Notes: a model not told the origin generated them from the letters alone. Counted from the stretch's first letter, positions 36,708 through 44,877 are shown. The stretch is DNA of 64,000 nucleotides from Rhodopseudomonas julia (GCF_030813515.1 NZ_JAUSUK010000002.1:620001-684000), one strand, 5' to 3'. Translations and numbers: made by a program.

Positions 36708-39029
36708 TCACCAGCGGTAGACCAGCGAGGCCATGACGGCGTGGACGTTGTAGTTGGTGTCCCAAAAGCCCATCGCGTAGCTCGTGGTCACGCCGTCCTC
36801 GATGAGATGCTGATAGGGCGTGTCGAGCTCGTCCTGCCAGTTGTCGACGAAGTTGCGTTCCCAGGAATATTTCAGCGTCAAAGTCAAATCGCCGTCGAGG
36901 CCAAGAATACCTCCCGCTTCCGGGTGATAATTCAACGCCGCGTCGAAGCGATTGTAGTTTGTCACCACGTCTGGGAAGGGCAGGCAGTTGGTGTCGCCCG
37001 GGCAAAGAGGCGTGGCGATCGGCGTGCGTGAGCTTGCGGTCGCGGTCCATTTGGAGACGCCGCGGGCGAAGCTGTCATAGAGCTCAAGGTCCAGAACGCC
37101 CGGGATGATCTCGATATTGGCGCCGGCGACAAGCGTGTGCACCTGTTCGGTCATCTTGCTGTCCCAGCCGCCGGTGACGAGGGCTGCGCCGCCGCCGGTG
37201 ATGCTGGCGCCGACCATGTCACGGTCGAAATCCTCGTAGACATAGGCGGCCATCAGGTTGATGCCGGGGGTAGGCGAGAATGCCACCTCGATGCCACCGT
37301 CCCAGCTGTTGTCCTTCAAAAGCCCGTATTCCGGGATGGCGGGATCGGTCAGGTAATCGTCGAAGCGCAGGCCGAACGACGGCGTGATGACGAGATTTTC
37401 AAGGGCTTCGTATTCCAGCGAGACCTTCGCCTTGTGACGGTCCCGGTCGGCCATGTCATATTTGCGCACGCCCGGATCGGAATTGGTGCCGAGCGGAGCG
37501 CTCACCATGGCATCGAGCACTGGCCCCAGATCGTAGCTGTCGTAGCGGCGCTGCGAATACTGGTAGCTGGAACGCAGCTGCGCGCGATCCGTGATGCGGG
37601 CGTCGAGCGTGACCTTGCCCAGATATTCGTCGGTCACGTTGACGGAGCGCCTGTCACGGTCCCATCGCTCCCAACCGAACTCGCTGCCAAGCGTGATGCG
37701 GTTGGTCGCGAGCCAGCTCACCTCGGCGGAGGCGTTTTGCTTGGTGTATTGATAGGCGAGGGCTCTCAAGCCACCGGTTGCCGGTGTGGCCGTCGTTGAA
37801 TCGCCCATGATGTACTGGTCGATCAGCCATTCGGGCGTGCGATTGTCGAGATCGTAATAGCGGTAGCGCAGCGTCGTGGAGACATCCTCGGCGATCTGCG
37901 TGCTGATCTTGTTGTTGATGAGGAGCGTGTTGATCTTCGCTCTGGCATCCGTGGTCGGCAGTGACAGCGCCGGGGCGTTCGGGTTGATCGTATACGGGAT
38001 GAGCGTGTCGCTCTGCTCCATCGTCGTATAGGAGACCGTGCCCATGTAGCGGCTCTTCCAGGGCAGATCGATGCCGGTCGTGACGCCGAGCGAATAGGCT
38101 TCGTTGTCCGGCGCGAGGCTGACGCGGCCATATTGCGGAAAGGTGGTGCCGGGGACCTGGTAGTACGGATTCTGGAAGGTGAAGGAATCGTACTTGTTCT
38201 CGTAAGTCGAGGCGTGGCCCGTCACCGATACGTTGAAGCGACCTCCCCAAGGTGTCTTGGAAAAATACTCGCCGCTTGCCTTGAGGTTTTGCGTCACGTC
38301 GTCGACCGGACGGGGCACGTCGACGCGATGCACCTCGCCGGCGCCAAAGCCGTTCATCAAGATGCCGGCGGGCTGCGTTCCCTCGCGATGGTCGTTGAGG
38401 TAGCTCGCCTCAAATTCCCAATTCGGACTTGGCGTGTATGTCTGGTCATAATGGATGCGGCGGCGGTCGATGCCGATGTCGATCGGATGGACGGCACCCG
38501 AGATCGCCGCATCGTATTCTGACGGACTTGGCGGGCTCTCCGGAAACGACACGTCGGTCGACAGGAAGTCGGTGCCGACGCCCTGCCAGATGCTCTGCGC
38601 GGTCGTCGAGTAGAGATGCGGGATCTCGTCCCACATGAAGGTGCCGTTTAAAAGCCCGGTTCGCGACCAGTCGAAGATATAGCGGCCGTTGTTCTGGCCG
38701 ACGTTTTCGGCCCGAACCTCGCCGGAATAGAGGCCGTCGCCCGATTGCCAGCCGAACATCACCTTTTCAAGGAGCAGGCCGGAAGGCACATCGCCATATT
38801 CCTCGAACTTGGCGGAGCTGTACCTTTGCGGCGACAGGATGCTCGGCGTGTCCCAGACGGTGGCGTGATCGGGCGCCTCGTCGATGAAGACGCGGACGCC
38901 CAATTCGATCTCGCCCCAGGTGACCGCCTCGGTGTCTTTGTCGTCCTGTGCCTTGGTTGCCTGCGGCAGCGCCGCGCCACCGGCGAGGAGCGCCATCGTG
39001 GCCAGCGTCAATCGGCGTTGAACCTTCAT
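36708..39029 (-). CDS. pioB: outer-membrane beta-barrel, PioB/MtrB family
   Basis: 773-residue barrel predicted to hold the decaheme cytochrome in an outer-membrane pore, as MtrB does for MtrA. The signal peptide ends near ATKAQ (about residue 28). The mature part is rich in alternating aromatic and polar strands with Tyr/Trp/Asp turns (for example YKDVDFSRTG-like turns, LRYRYYDLDNRTPEW, WGGRFNVSVTGH) and the last residue is an aromatic Trp in SLVYRW, a BAM insertion signal. ATG 39029 has GGGAGGAAACG immediately upstream, deciding it over a longer in-frame reading. Family members are about 700-810 residues. Located between the decaheme and HiPIP genes. Confidence 0.9.
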   Translation of the reverse strand: MKVQRRLTLATMALLAGGAALPQATKAQDDKDTEAVTWGEIELGVRVFIDEAPDHATVWDTPSILSPQRYSSAKFEEYGDVPSGLLLEKVMFGWQSGDGLYSGEVRAENVGQNNGRYIFDWSRTGLLNGTFMWDEIPHLYSTTAQSIWQGVGTDFLSTDVSFPESPPSPSEYDAAISGAVHPIDIGIDRRRIHYDQTYTPSPNWEFEASYLNDHREGTQPAGILMNGFGAGEVHRVDVPRPVDDVTQNLKASGEYFSKTPWGGRFNVSVTGHASTYENKYDSFTFQNPYYQVPGTTFPQYGRVSLAPDNEAYSLGVTTGIDLPWKSRYMGTVSYTTMEQSDTLIPYTINPNAPALSLPTTDARAKINTLLINNKISTQIAEDVSTTLRYRYYDLDNRTPEWLIDQYIMGDSTTATPATGGLRALAYQYTKQNASAEVSWLATNRITLGSEFGWERWDRDRRSVNVTDEYLGKVTLDARITDRAQLRSSYQYSQRRYDSYDLGPVLDAMVSAPLGTNSDPGVRKYDMADRDRHKAKVSLEYEALENLVITPSFGLRFDDYLTDPAIPEYGLLKDNSWDGGIEVAFSPTPGINLMAAYVYEDFDRDMVGASITGGGAALVTGGWDSKMTEQVHTLVAGANIEIIPGVLDLELYDSFARGVSKWTATASSRTPIATPLCPGDTNCLPFPDVVTNYNRFDAALNYHPEAGGILGLDGDLTLTLKYSWERNFVDNWQDELDTPYQHLIEDGVTTSYAMGFWDTNYNVHAVMASLVYRW

Positions 39030-39162
39030 CGTTTCCTCCCCCCAGAGAAATGTCTTCAGGCCTTGGTGTGTGAGCGAAGCTCCTTGCGTGTCGTTGCTGT
39101 TCGGGTGGCTGCGGGGCGGTGCTTGCGAAACCTGCACGCACCCCGCGCCTCCCCCCCTAAGG

Positions 39163-40248
39163 CTAGCGGTGCCAGCGCCTTCCGGACGGGCTGTTGGAGC
39201 CATGGATGTTCGTGTGGCAGTTCTGGCAGGCGCTGTTGACCATGTAGCGGTTGGAGCTGATGCCGAGCGCGGGGTTGCCGAGATGGCGACCCGGCGTGTG
39301 GCAGCGCTGGCACAGCCGCGGCCGCATCACCGTCAGAAGATTGCGGTTCATGGAGCCGTGCGGTTCGTGGCAGTTGAGGCAGTTCTCGCGCACCGGCGGA
39401 TGCTCGAACAGGAACGGCCCGCGCTTGTCGGCATGGCAGGTGTAGCAGACGTCGTTGACGGTCGCTTCCTTCAGCATCTTGTCGTGCGGACCGCCGTGTG
39501 GGTTGTGGCAGCTGCCGCAATCCATCTTGCCCTCGCGCATCGGCATGTGGGCGGTGCGCACCGAGTGGGCGCGGCGATCCTTGTGGCACTGAAAGCAGGT
39601 GTCCATGACGTTGCCCTTGGCCATCTGCATGCGGGGCGAGGTTCGACGCATCACCGTGTGGCAGCTGGTGCAGGCGACACCGCGGGTTTGGTGGACGGAG
39701 CCGCGCCAGTAGGTCCGATCGCCCTTTTCGTGGCAGGACAGGCAGATACCGTTGATGTCGGCCGCCGAGGAACGCGGGTCGTTCGCACGGAAGGAACGAA
39801 TGACGCCGGTGCCGATGTCGTTGCGGCCGCCGCCGGCGTTGACATGCGAAGAGCCGGGTCCGTGGCAGCTCTCGCATTCCATCTTGCCGCCGACAGTGTG
39901 ATGGCCGGTCTCCAGGAGGCGGCCCATCACCGTCAGCTTGAACTCGTCGAAGGAACCCGCATGGCAAAGGCGGCACGGCTCGGAGCCGACGTAATGGGCC
40001 CCGATCGCGGCACCGCTCCCCTTGACCTGCAGCACGTCCTGGCGCGGCAGGTCCTTCAGCGTGTCTTCACGCGAAAGAAGATCCATGGCCATTTGGGCGG
40101 TGTCTGCCGTCTGCGTTTTAGCGGAATCCGGGACGAATACCGCTGCAGCGAGCAAGACGATCGGAATCAGGAAAACAGCAATCGCTGGTCGCCGACCTGC
40201 CGATAAGGCAATAGAGATCGCGCGGCCTACACCGCTTCCAAGTATCAT
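39163..40248 (-). CDS. pioA: decaheme c-type cytochrome, PioA/MtrA family
   Basis: 361 residues with exactly ten CXXCH motifs, at Cys 92, 125, 169, 193, 218, 244, 268, 290, 313 and 341, spread over the mature protein like MtrA/PioA. A basic N-terminus and hydrophobic helix (about 21-40) serve as Sec signal or anchor. The function inferred is periplasmic transfer of electrons from extracellular Fe(II) or an electrode through the PioB pore. It is much shorter than PioA of R. palustris (about 540 residues with a long N-terminal extension) and close to Shewanella MtrA (about 333). ATG 40248 is preceded by GGGGGGAAA. First gene of the operon. Confidence 0.92.
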   Translation of the reverse strand: MILGSGVGRAISIALSAGRRPAIAVFLIPIVLLAAAVFVPDSAKTQTADTAQMAMDLLSREDTLKDLPRQDVLQVKGSGAAIGAHYVGSEPCRLCHAGSFDEFKLTVMGRLLETGHHTVGGKMECESCHGPGSSHVNAGGGRNDIGTGVIRSFRANDPRSSAADINGICLSCHEKGDRTYWRGSVHQTRGVACTSCHTVMRRTSPRMQMAKGNVMDTCFQCHKDRRAHSVRTAHMPMREGKMDCGSCHNPHGGPHDKMLKEATVNDVCYTCHADKRGPFLFEHPPVRENCLNCHEPHGSMNRNLLTVMRPRLCQRCHTPGRHLGNPALGISSNRYMVNSACQNCHTNIHGSNSPSGRRWHR

Positions 40249-40265
40249 CGATTTCCCCCCTCATC

Positions 40266-40281
40266 TAGCGCTTGAGCGCTA
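40266..40281. promoter_or_regulatory. inverted repeat 17 bases before pioA start
   Basis: Perfect palindrome TAGCGCT-TG-AGCGCTA, 7-bp arms with a two-base centre. It could be an operator or a leader hairpin controlling pioA; no known regulator site matches with confidence. Confidence 0.4.
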
Positions 40282-40337
40282 GGGCAATTCTGTCCAGACT
40301 TATTTTATCTGCGAAAAAACATGCAAAAAGACACAGT

Positions 40338-40361
40338 TTATCCGCAGGCTTTTCTGGATAA
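40338..40361. repeat. inverted repeat in pioA leader
   Basis: TTATCC and GGATAA, perfect 6-bp arms 12 bases apart, in the AT-rich region upstream of pioA. If the promoter at 40380-40408 is used, it falls early in the 5' leader. A chance match is possible. Confidence 0.25.
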
Positions 40362-40379
40362 GATTGCCGTTTCATTGCA

Positions 40380-40408
40380 GGTTAAGGGGCGTAGTTTGGA
40401 ATTGTCAA
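40380..40408 (-). promoter_or_regulatory. candidate pioA promoter
   Basis: On the minus strand a consensus -35 TTGACA (40408-40403) is followed after 17 bases by TTAACC (40385-40380), a weak -10, as expected of an activator-dependent promoter. Transcription would start near 40373, giving a leader of about 125 nt. A second AT-rich TAAAAT (minus strand, near 40306) lacks a -35 but is closer to the gene. Confidence 0.35.
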
Positions 40409-40425
40409 TTGTGAAATTAGAAAAT

Positions 40426-40439
40426 TTGTATGTTCGCAA
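40426..40439. promoter_or_regulatory. FNR/FixK-like half-symmetric site upstream of pioA
   Basis: TTG-N8-CAA (TTGTATGTTCGCAA), the invariant triads of FNR/FixK sites, centred about 60 bases before the proposed transcription start. The inner bases differ from TTGAT-N4-ATCAA, so the match is partial. FixK control of pioABC is established in R. palustris TIE-1, which makes the site worth testing. Confidence 0.3.
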
Positions 40440-40863
40440 GTGCAAAATGGAGTTTCTTGGTTATGTCGCGTAGAAACTTTGATGAATTCTAAGAATATAT
40501 ATAAAGAGCTCTATGCCGTCAGCGCGTTGTGTTTGTTTCACAAGGGTTTGGCGGCGTGTGCGAGAGCGACTGAGCCTGCGAGGAGAGGCGTTTCTGGTGG
40601 CTCGTTTTCCCCCGGAGGGGGGGGCGGCGCGCAAAATTTCGGGCCACGAGATGGGGCAGGGTCGCGTCCGCGCCGCGCCGGGGCCGAACTCGCCCGATTT
40701 CACGCCTTCCTCGATCGCCGCCGTCGCCGCGCCGAGCGTTTCTTCAGAGAGTCCAAACACTTCGGTGTGGATGGCGAGCTTTCGGGAAAAGCGAGGCCAA
40801 AGGTCTCGCTCTCGGCAAGCGCGCTTGCCTCAAAAAATTGGATTCGGGCTCGGAATCGGCCGC
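40440..40863. other. gap between pio operon and ABC-F gene, no confident gene
   Basis: No convincing gene. The half nearest pioA is AT-rich compared with the surroundings (for example AATATATATAAAG at 40493-40505). The other half is GC-rich. A minus-strand reading from about 40760 downward (starting VFGLSEETLGAA) has plausible codon use for some 40 residues but no ribosome site and a disordered Arg/Ser tail; it could be a decayed gene end. A CCCCC-GGA-GGGGG hairpin at about 40611-40623 lacks a T tail on either strand. Confidence 0.4.
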
Positions 40864-42750
40864 TTAGGCCGCATCGGGCTCTCGGCCGAGCTCCTCCAGC
40901 ATCGCGCCAAGTTCGATCCAGCGCTCTTCCAGGCGTTCCAGCATGGCCGCTTTTTCACCGCGCTTCTTGGCGAGCGTCGCGGCCTTTTCGGGCATGGCGC
41001 GATGCAGCGCGGTCGATGCGAGTTCCTCGTCCAGGGCTTCGATCTCGCTCGTGAAGACGTCGATCAGCCGCTCGCATTCCTTGAGCTTCTGGCGCAGGGG
41101 TGCCGAGGTGCGGCGTTTGTCGGCCTGTTTCTGGCGGCCGGCCGCCGGGGCCGCAGCGGTCTTTTCCGCTGCCGGCTTCTTCGCCGGACCTTCGAGCACT
41201 TCGCGGCGATAATCTTCGATGTCGCCGTCATAAGGGGCGACGGTGCCTTTCGAGGTCAGCCAGAGCCTGTCGACGGAGGCTTCGATCAAATGGCGATCAT
41301 GGCTGATCAGAATCACTGCGCCGGAATAATCGTTGAGGGCATGGATGAGCGCCTCGCGGCTGTCGACGTCGAGATGGTTGGTCGGCTCGTCGAGGATGAG
41401 GAGATGCGGCCGGCCCAGCGTGGCGAGGCCCATCAACAGGCGCGCCTTTTCACCGCCGGAAAGATCCTTCGCCTTGGTGTCCATCTTCTGCGTGGCGAGC
41501 CCCATCTGCGCGACGCGGGCGCGAAGCTGCGGCTCTGAAAGGTCGGGGAGGCGCGCGCGGATATGCTCCACGGCCGACTGGCCCGGAATGAGCTCGTCGA
41601 GCTGGTGCTGAGCGAAAAAGCCGATCTTGAGCTTGTTGGAGCGCTTGAAGGTTCCGGCTTCGGCTTCGAGCTGGCCTGAAATCAGCTTGGCGAAGGTCGA
41701 TTTGCCGTTGCCGTTGGCTCCGAGGAGCGCGATGCGATCATCGTCGTCGATCCTGAGGTTGAGGTTCGTCAGGATCGGGTGGCCCGGCTCGTAGCCGACC
41801 GAAACGCCCTCGAGCTGCAGGATCGGCGGGGCGGCGCGCTTTTCCGGATCCGGGAAGCGGAAGGGCAGGACCGTCTCGTCGGCGATGGTGGAGACCGGCT
41901 GCAGCTTGGCGAGAGCCTTCAGGCGCGACTGCGCCTGCCGCGCTTTCGACGCCTTGGCGCGGAAGCGGTCGACGAAAGCCTCCATGTGCTTGCGTTGCGC
42001 TTCCTGCTTGTCTTTGAGCTTGGCCTGCAGGGCCTGACGCTCGGCGCGCTGGCGCTCAAAACTGTCATAGCCGCCGGAATAGGTGGTGAGCTTCTGCTCC
42101 GACAGATGCACGATCATGCGCACGGCGTTGTTCAGGAGATCGCGGTCGTGCGAAATCAGGATCGCCGAATGCCGATAGCGGGCGATGTAGCGCTCCAGCC
42201 ACAACGAGCCTTCAAGGTCGAGATAGTTCGTCGGTTCGTCGAGGAGGAGAAGGTCAGGCTCGGTGAAGAGAACCGCGGCGAGGGCCACGCGCATGCGCCA
42301 GCCGCCAGAGAATTCCGAGCAGGGCCGGTTCTGCGCCTCTTCGTCGAAGCCGAGGCCTTTCAGAATGCGCGCGGCGCGAGCCTCCGCCTCATGGGCGCCG
42401 ATTTCGGCAAGGCGGGTGTGGATCTCGCCGATGCGCCCGCCTTCCTTGGCGGTTTCGGTTTCGGCCAGAAGCCGGCTGCGCTCTTCGTCGGCAGCAAGCA
42501 CGGTTTCAATCAGTGTTTCCGGGCCGCCCGGCGCTTCCTGCAGCACGCGGCCGATGCGGGCGCGCTTGGGAAGGATGATTTCGCCCTCGTCGGGGGCGAT
42601 GTCGCCCGCAATGGCACGAAAGAGCGTGGTCTTGCCGGCACCATTCTTGCCGACGAAGCCCACCTTCGAGCCCGCGGGAAGGTTGAGGCTCGCCTTGTCG
42701 ATGAGGGTGCGTCCGGCAATGCGGAGCGTGATGTTTGAAAGCTGCAGCAT
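40864..42750 (-). CDS. ABC-F family ATP-binding protein
   Basis: Soluble protein with two ABC ATPase domains and no membrane helices. Walker A GKNGAGKTT (residues 34-42) and a second GANGNGKST, signatures FSGGWRMR and LSGGEKARL, Walker B LLLDEPTNYLD and LILDEPTNHLD. A charged linker joins the domains (KDKQEAQRKHMEAFVDRFRA region) and a C-terminal coiled-coil Lys/Glu-rich domain is present, as in Uup/YheS-type proteins. Such factors act on the ribosome; resistance function is possible but not shown. MLQLSNITLRIAG at ATG 42750 is the standard start, although no strong ribosome site is visible. About 628 residues. Confidence 0.92.
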   Translation of the reverse strand: MLQLSNITLRIAGRTLIDKASLNLPAGSKVGFVGKNGAGKTTLFRAIAGDIAPDEGEIILPKRARIGRVLQEAPGGPETLIETVLAADEERSRLLAETETAKEGGRIGEIHTRLAEIGAHEAEARAARILKGLGFDEEAQNRPCSEFSGGWRMRVALAAVLFTEPDLLLLDEPTNYLDLEGSLWLERYIARYRHSAILISHDRDLLNNAVRMIVHLSEQKLTTYSGGYDSFERQRAERQALQAKLKDKQEAQRKHMEAFVDRFRAKASKARQAQSRLKALAKLQPVSTIADETVLPFRFPDPEKRAAPPILQLEGVSVGYEPGHPILTNLNLRIDDDDRIALLGANGNGKSTFAKLISGQLEAEAGTFKRSNKLKIGFFAQHQLDELIPGQSAVEHIRARLPDLSEPQLRARVAQMGLATQKMDTKAKDLSGGEKARLLMGLATLGRPHLLILDEPTNHLDVDSREALIHALNDYSGAVILISHDRHLIEASVDRLWLTSKGTVAPYDGDIEDYRREVLEGPAKKPAAEKTAAAPAAGRQKQADKRRTSAPLRQKLKECERLIDVFTSEIEALDEELASTALHRAMPEKAATLAKKRGEKAAMLERLEERWIELGAMLEELGREPDAA

Positions 42751-42850
42751 GCCGAGGGCATAGAGGCTCCGCTGGGCGGAAGGCAAGCGGTTCGCGTCAC
42801 GCGCGCTCTTGGCGCTTGCAATGCGCATGAGCGGCGGCTACCGCCGTTGC

Positions 42851-43630
42851 ATGTCACACGATCCTTTCCCTGCTTACCGTTTCTCTCGCGCGCTTCTGCG
42901 CGAGCCGGCGGCAAGCGTCGTTTGCGGTCTGCGTGCGGTCGACCGCGGCGATCCGAGCCTTGAACTTTTCCATCTCGAGCATGCCGCCTATCGGGCCATC
43001 CTCGAGAATGCGGGAGTTGAGACGCATCTCCTGCCGGCGCTTTCCGACTGGCCGGATTCCGTCTTCATCGAGGATCCCGCGATGGTGCTGCCGGAAGGCG
43101 CCATTCTCTTCCGGATGGCGGCGCCGAGCCGTGCCGGCGAGCCGGACACGGTGCGCGAGGCGCTTGAGGCGTTCGTGCCGGTGACGCCGCTCGACAACGG
43201 GCATGTGGACGGCGGCGACATCCTCGTCACCGGGCCCAAGATCTTTGCGGGCCTTTCCAAGCGCACGGACAGGGAAGGGCTCGATGCGATGGGGGCGATC
43301 GTGTCCGGCTGGGGCTATGAGCTCGTCGGCGTCGACATGCCGGAGGGGCTTCTGCACCTGAAGACCGGTTGCGCGCTTCTCGACGAAGAGACGATCCTAG
43401 CGGTTGAGCCGCTCAAGGAGACGTTTTCAGATTTCCGCGTCCTGACGTTGCCGGAAGGCGAGGAGGCGGCGGCAAACGCCATCCGCGTCAACGATATCGT
43501 GCTTCTCGCTGCCGGTTATCCGCGTACCGAGGAGCTGTTGAACCGCTGGGGCTACAATGTGCGCACCACGAAGGTGAGCCAGGCGCAGCTTCTCGACGGC
43601 GGGCTGTCCTGTCTGTCGATCCGGTTCTGA
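42851..43630 (+). CDS. dimethylarginine dimethylaminohydrolase-like amidinotransferase family enzyme
   Basis: 259 residues of the DDAH/guanidino-group modifying superfamily. The substrate-binding NGHVDGGDIL, the catalytic His169 in GLLHLKTG and the nucleophile Cys254 in LLDGGLSCLSIRF match the DDAH pattern. DDAH converts methylarginines to citrulline and methylamines; related enzymes act on arginine or other guanidines, so the substrate is inferred. ATG 42851 gives the typical start; an earlier in-frame ATG overlaps the divergent ABC-F gene. Convergent with the agmatinase-family gene. Confidence 0.88.
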   Translation: MSHDPFPAYRFSRALLREPAASVVCGLRAVDRGDPSLELFHLEHAAYRAILENAGVETHLLPALSDWPDSVFIEDPAMVLPEGAILFRMAAPSRAGEPDTVREALEAFVPVTPLDNGHVDGGDILVTGPKIFAGLSKRTDREGLDAMGAIVSGWGYELVGVDMPEGLLHLKTGCALLDEETILAVEPLKETFSDFRVLTLPEGEEAAANAIRVNDIVLLAAGYPRTEELLNRWGYNVRTTKVSQAQLLDGGLSCLSIRF

Positions 43631-43632
43631 GG

Positions 43633-43655
43633 TTCCGGGCGCTCAGCGCCCGGAA
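43633..43655. terminator. GC-rich hairpin between convergent genes
   Basis: A 10-bp perfect stem (TTCCGGGCGC with GCGCCCGGAA, three-base loop) lies just after the DDAH-like stop. No clear T run follows. The motif GCGCCCGG recurs twice more at about 17-base intervals up to the end of the agmatinase-family gene, so the block looks like a repeated terminator element. Confidence 0.4.
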
Positions 43656-43676
43656 TATTCTCGCGCCCGGATAATC

Positions 43677-44630
43677 TCAGCGCCCGGCGCGTTTCAGAGC
43701 CAAGAGGCCGAGATAGTGCTGCGCCACCGTGGAGGCGGCGATCGCCGTGATGTCGGCGTGGTCGTAGGGCGGTGAGACCTCCACGACGTCGCCGCCGACA
43801 AAGTTCACGGTCTTGAGGCCGGCGAGCGTCATCAAGGCCTGGGCGGAGCTCGGTCCGCCGGAGACTGGCGTGCCGGTGCCCGGCGCAAAGGCCGGGTCGA
43901 GGCAGTCGATGTCGAAGGTGAGATAAGCGGGCTGGTCGCCGACGCGCTCGGCGATGCGATCCGCCGTTTCGTCGGCATGCATGCGCTGCCAGTCATAGGC
44001 GGAGATGATCTCGATGCCGCAGGTCTCCGGCGCATGCGTGCGGATGCCGATCTGGATCGATCTTTCGGGGTCGATGATGCCTTCGCGCACGGCGCGCAGC
44101 ACGAACGAACCATGCGAGAGTTTCGAGCCGTCGTCGTCCCAGGTGTCCTGGTGGGCATCGAACTGGATGAGGGCGAGCGGTCCGTGGCGTTTGGCATGCG
44201 CCTTCAGGAGCGGCCAGGTGGAATAGTGATCGCCACCGAGGGTGAAGAGATGCACGCCCGCCGACAGGATCGTCTCGATCTCCGCCTCGATCGCGGCCGT
44301 GAGCTTCTCCGGATGATGCAGTGGCAGATCGACATCGCCGTAATCGACGACGGCGAGATTTTCGAAAATATCGATGCCCCACGGATATTGCGGATCGCCG
44401 TCGAAGATCGCCGAGGCGCGACGGATCGCCTGCGGGCCGAAACGGGCGCCCGGACGGTTCGTCACGGTGATGTCGAGCGGTATACCGAGGATGGCGACAT
44501 CGACATTCGTGAGGTCGCGCGAATACTTCCGCCGCATGAAGGAGAGGGCGCCGGCGTAGGTCGGGTCGGCAGCGCCGCCTTTCAGGTCCGTGGCGCGGAA
44601 GGCGTGGTCGATTGAAGGCTTCTCAGACAT
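43677..44630 (-). CDS. speB: agmatinase / ureohydrolase family enzyme SpeB
   Basis: 317-residue manganese ureohydrolase. Metal ligands are seen in GGDHYST, DAHQDTWDD and DIDCLDPAFAPGTGTP, and SFVLRAVREG is agmatinase-like. Agmatinase makes putrescine and urea from agmatine; related guanidinobutyrase or guanidinopropionase activity cannot be excluded. The gene follows two tiny membrane-protein genes by 110 bases on the same strand and converges with the DDAH-like gene, so guanidino-compound breakdown may be a local theme. Confidence 0.9.
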   Translation of the reverse strand: MSEKPSIDHAFRATDLKGGAADPTYAGALSFMRRKYSRDLTNVDVAILGIPLDITVTNRPGARFGPQAIRRASAIFDGDPQYPWGIDIFENLAVVDYGDVDLPLHHPEKLTAAIEAEIETILSAGVHLFTLGGDHYSTWPLLKAHAKRHGPLALIQFDAHQDTWDDDGSKLSHGSFVLRAVREGIIDPERSIQIGIRTHAPETCGIEIISAYDWQRMHADETADRIAERVGDQPAYLTFDIDCLDPAFAPGTGTPVSGGPSSAQALMTLAGLKTVNFVGGDVVEVSPPYDHADITAIAASTVAQHYLGLLALKRAGR

Positions 44631-44739
44631 GGCTCGCCTCTAGCAGGTGTGGGCGCCGGAAACCAGCGGCGGCGCCGCCAAGAGAGAGGAAACCGGAAAC
44701 GGAAGCTTTGTTTCGGTCCAACGCGGGATGTCCGTCCGA

Positions 44740-44877
44740 CTATTCGGCGGGGCCGTGGCGATGGCGCAGCTCTGCCTCGCGCCGGTCGAGCCGGCGGCCC
44801 CAGACCCAAAAAACGAACAGGCCAACAAACCCAAAAATGACGGCCGCAATCGGCGGCCAGAGCGGGAGATCAGACAC
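44740..44877 (-). CDS. 45-residue single-helix membrane protein
   Basis: Small gene with start GTG 44877, overlapping the end of the preceding gene by eight bases. It reads VSDLPLWPPIAAVIFGFVGL then FVFWVWGRRLDRREAELRHR to HGPAE. One transmembrane helix (about residues 9-26) is followed by a strongly charged cytosolic-type tail. Not recognised. The tight overlap and the clean hydrophobic-then-charged pattern support a real gene, perhaps a small subunit or regulator working with its 79-residue partner. Confidence 0.55.
   Translation of the reverse strand: MSDLPLWPPIAAVIFGFVGLFVFWVWGRRLDRREAELRHRHGPAE

Noticed and set aside
36708-39203. Longer PioB starting upstream of 39029
   Set aside because: The extra 58 residues overlap the pioA end and lack a signal peptide; ATG 39029 has a strong ribosome site and begins a clear signal sequence.
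40608-40623. CCCCC-GGA-GGGGG hairpin as a terminator
   Set aside because: The T run precedes rather than follows the hairpin on the plus strand, and on the minus strand A bases follow, so it fits neither direction.
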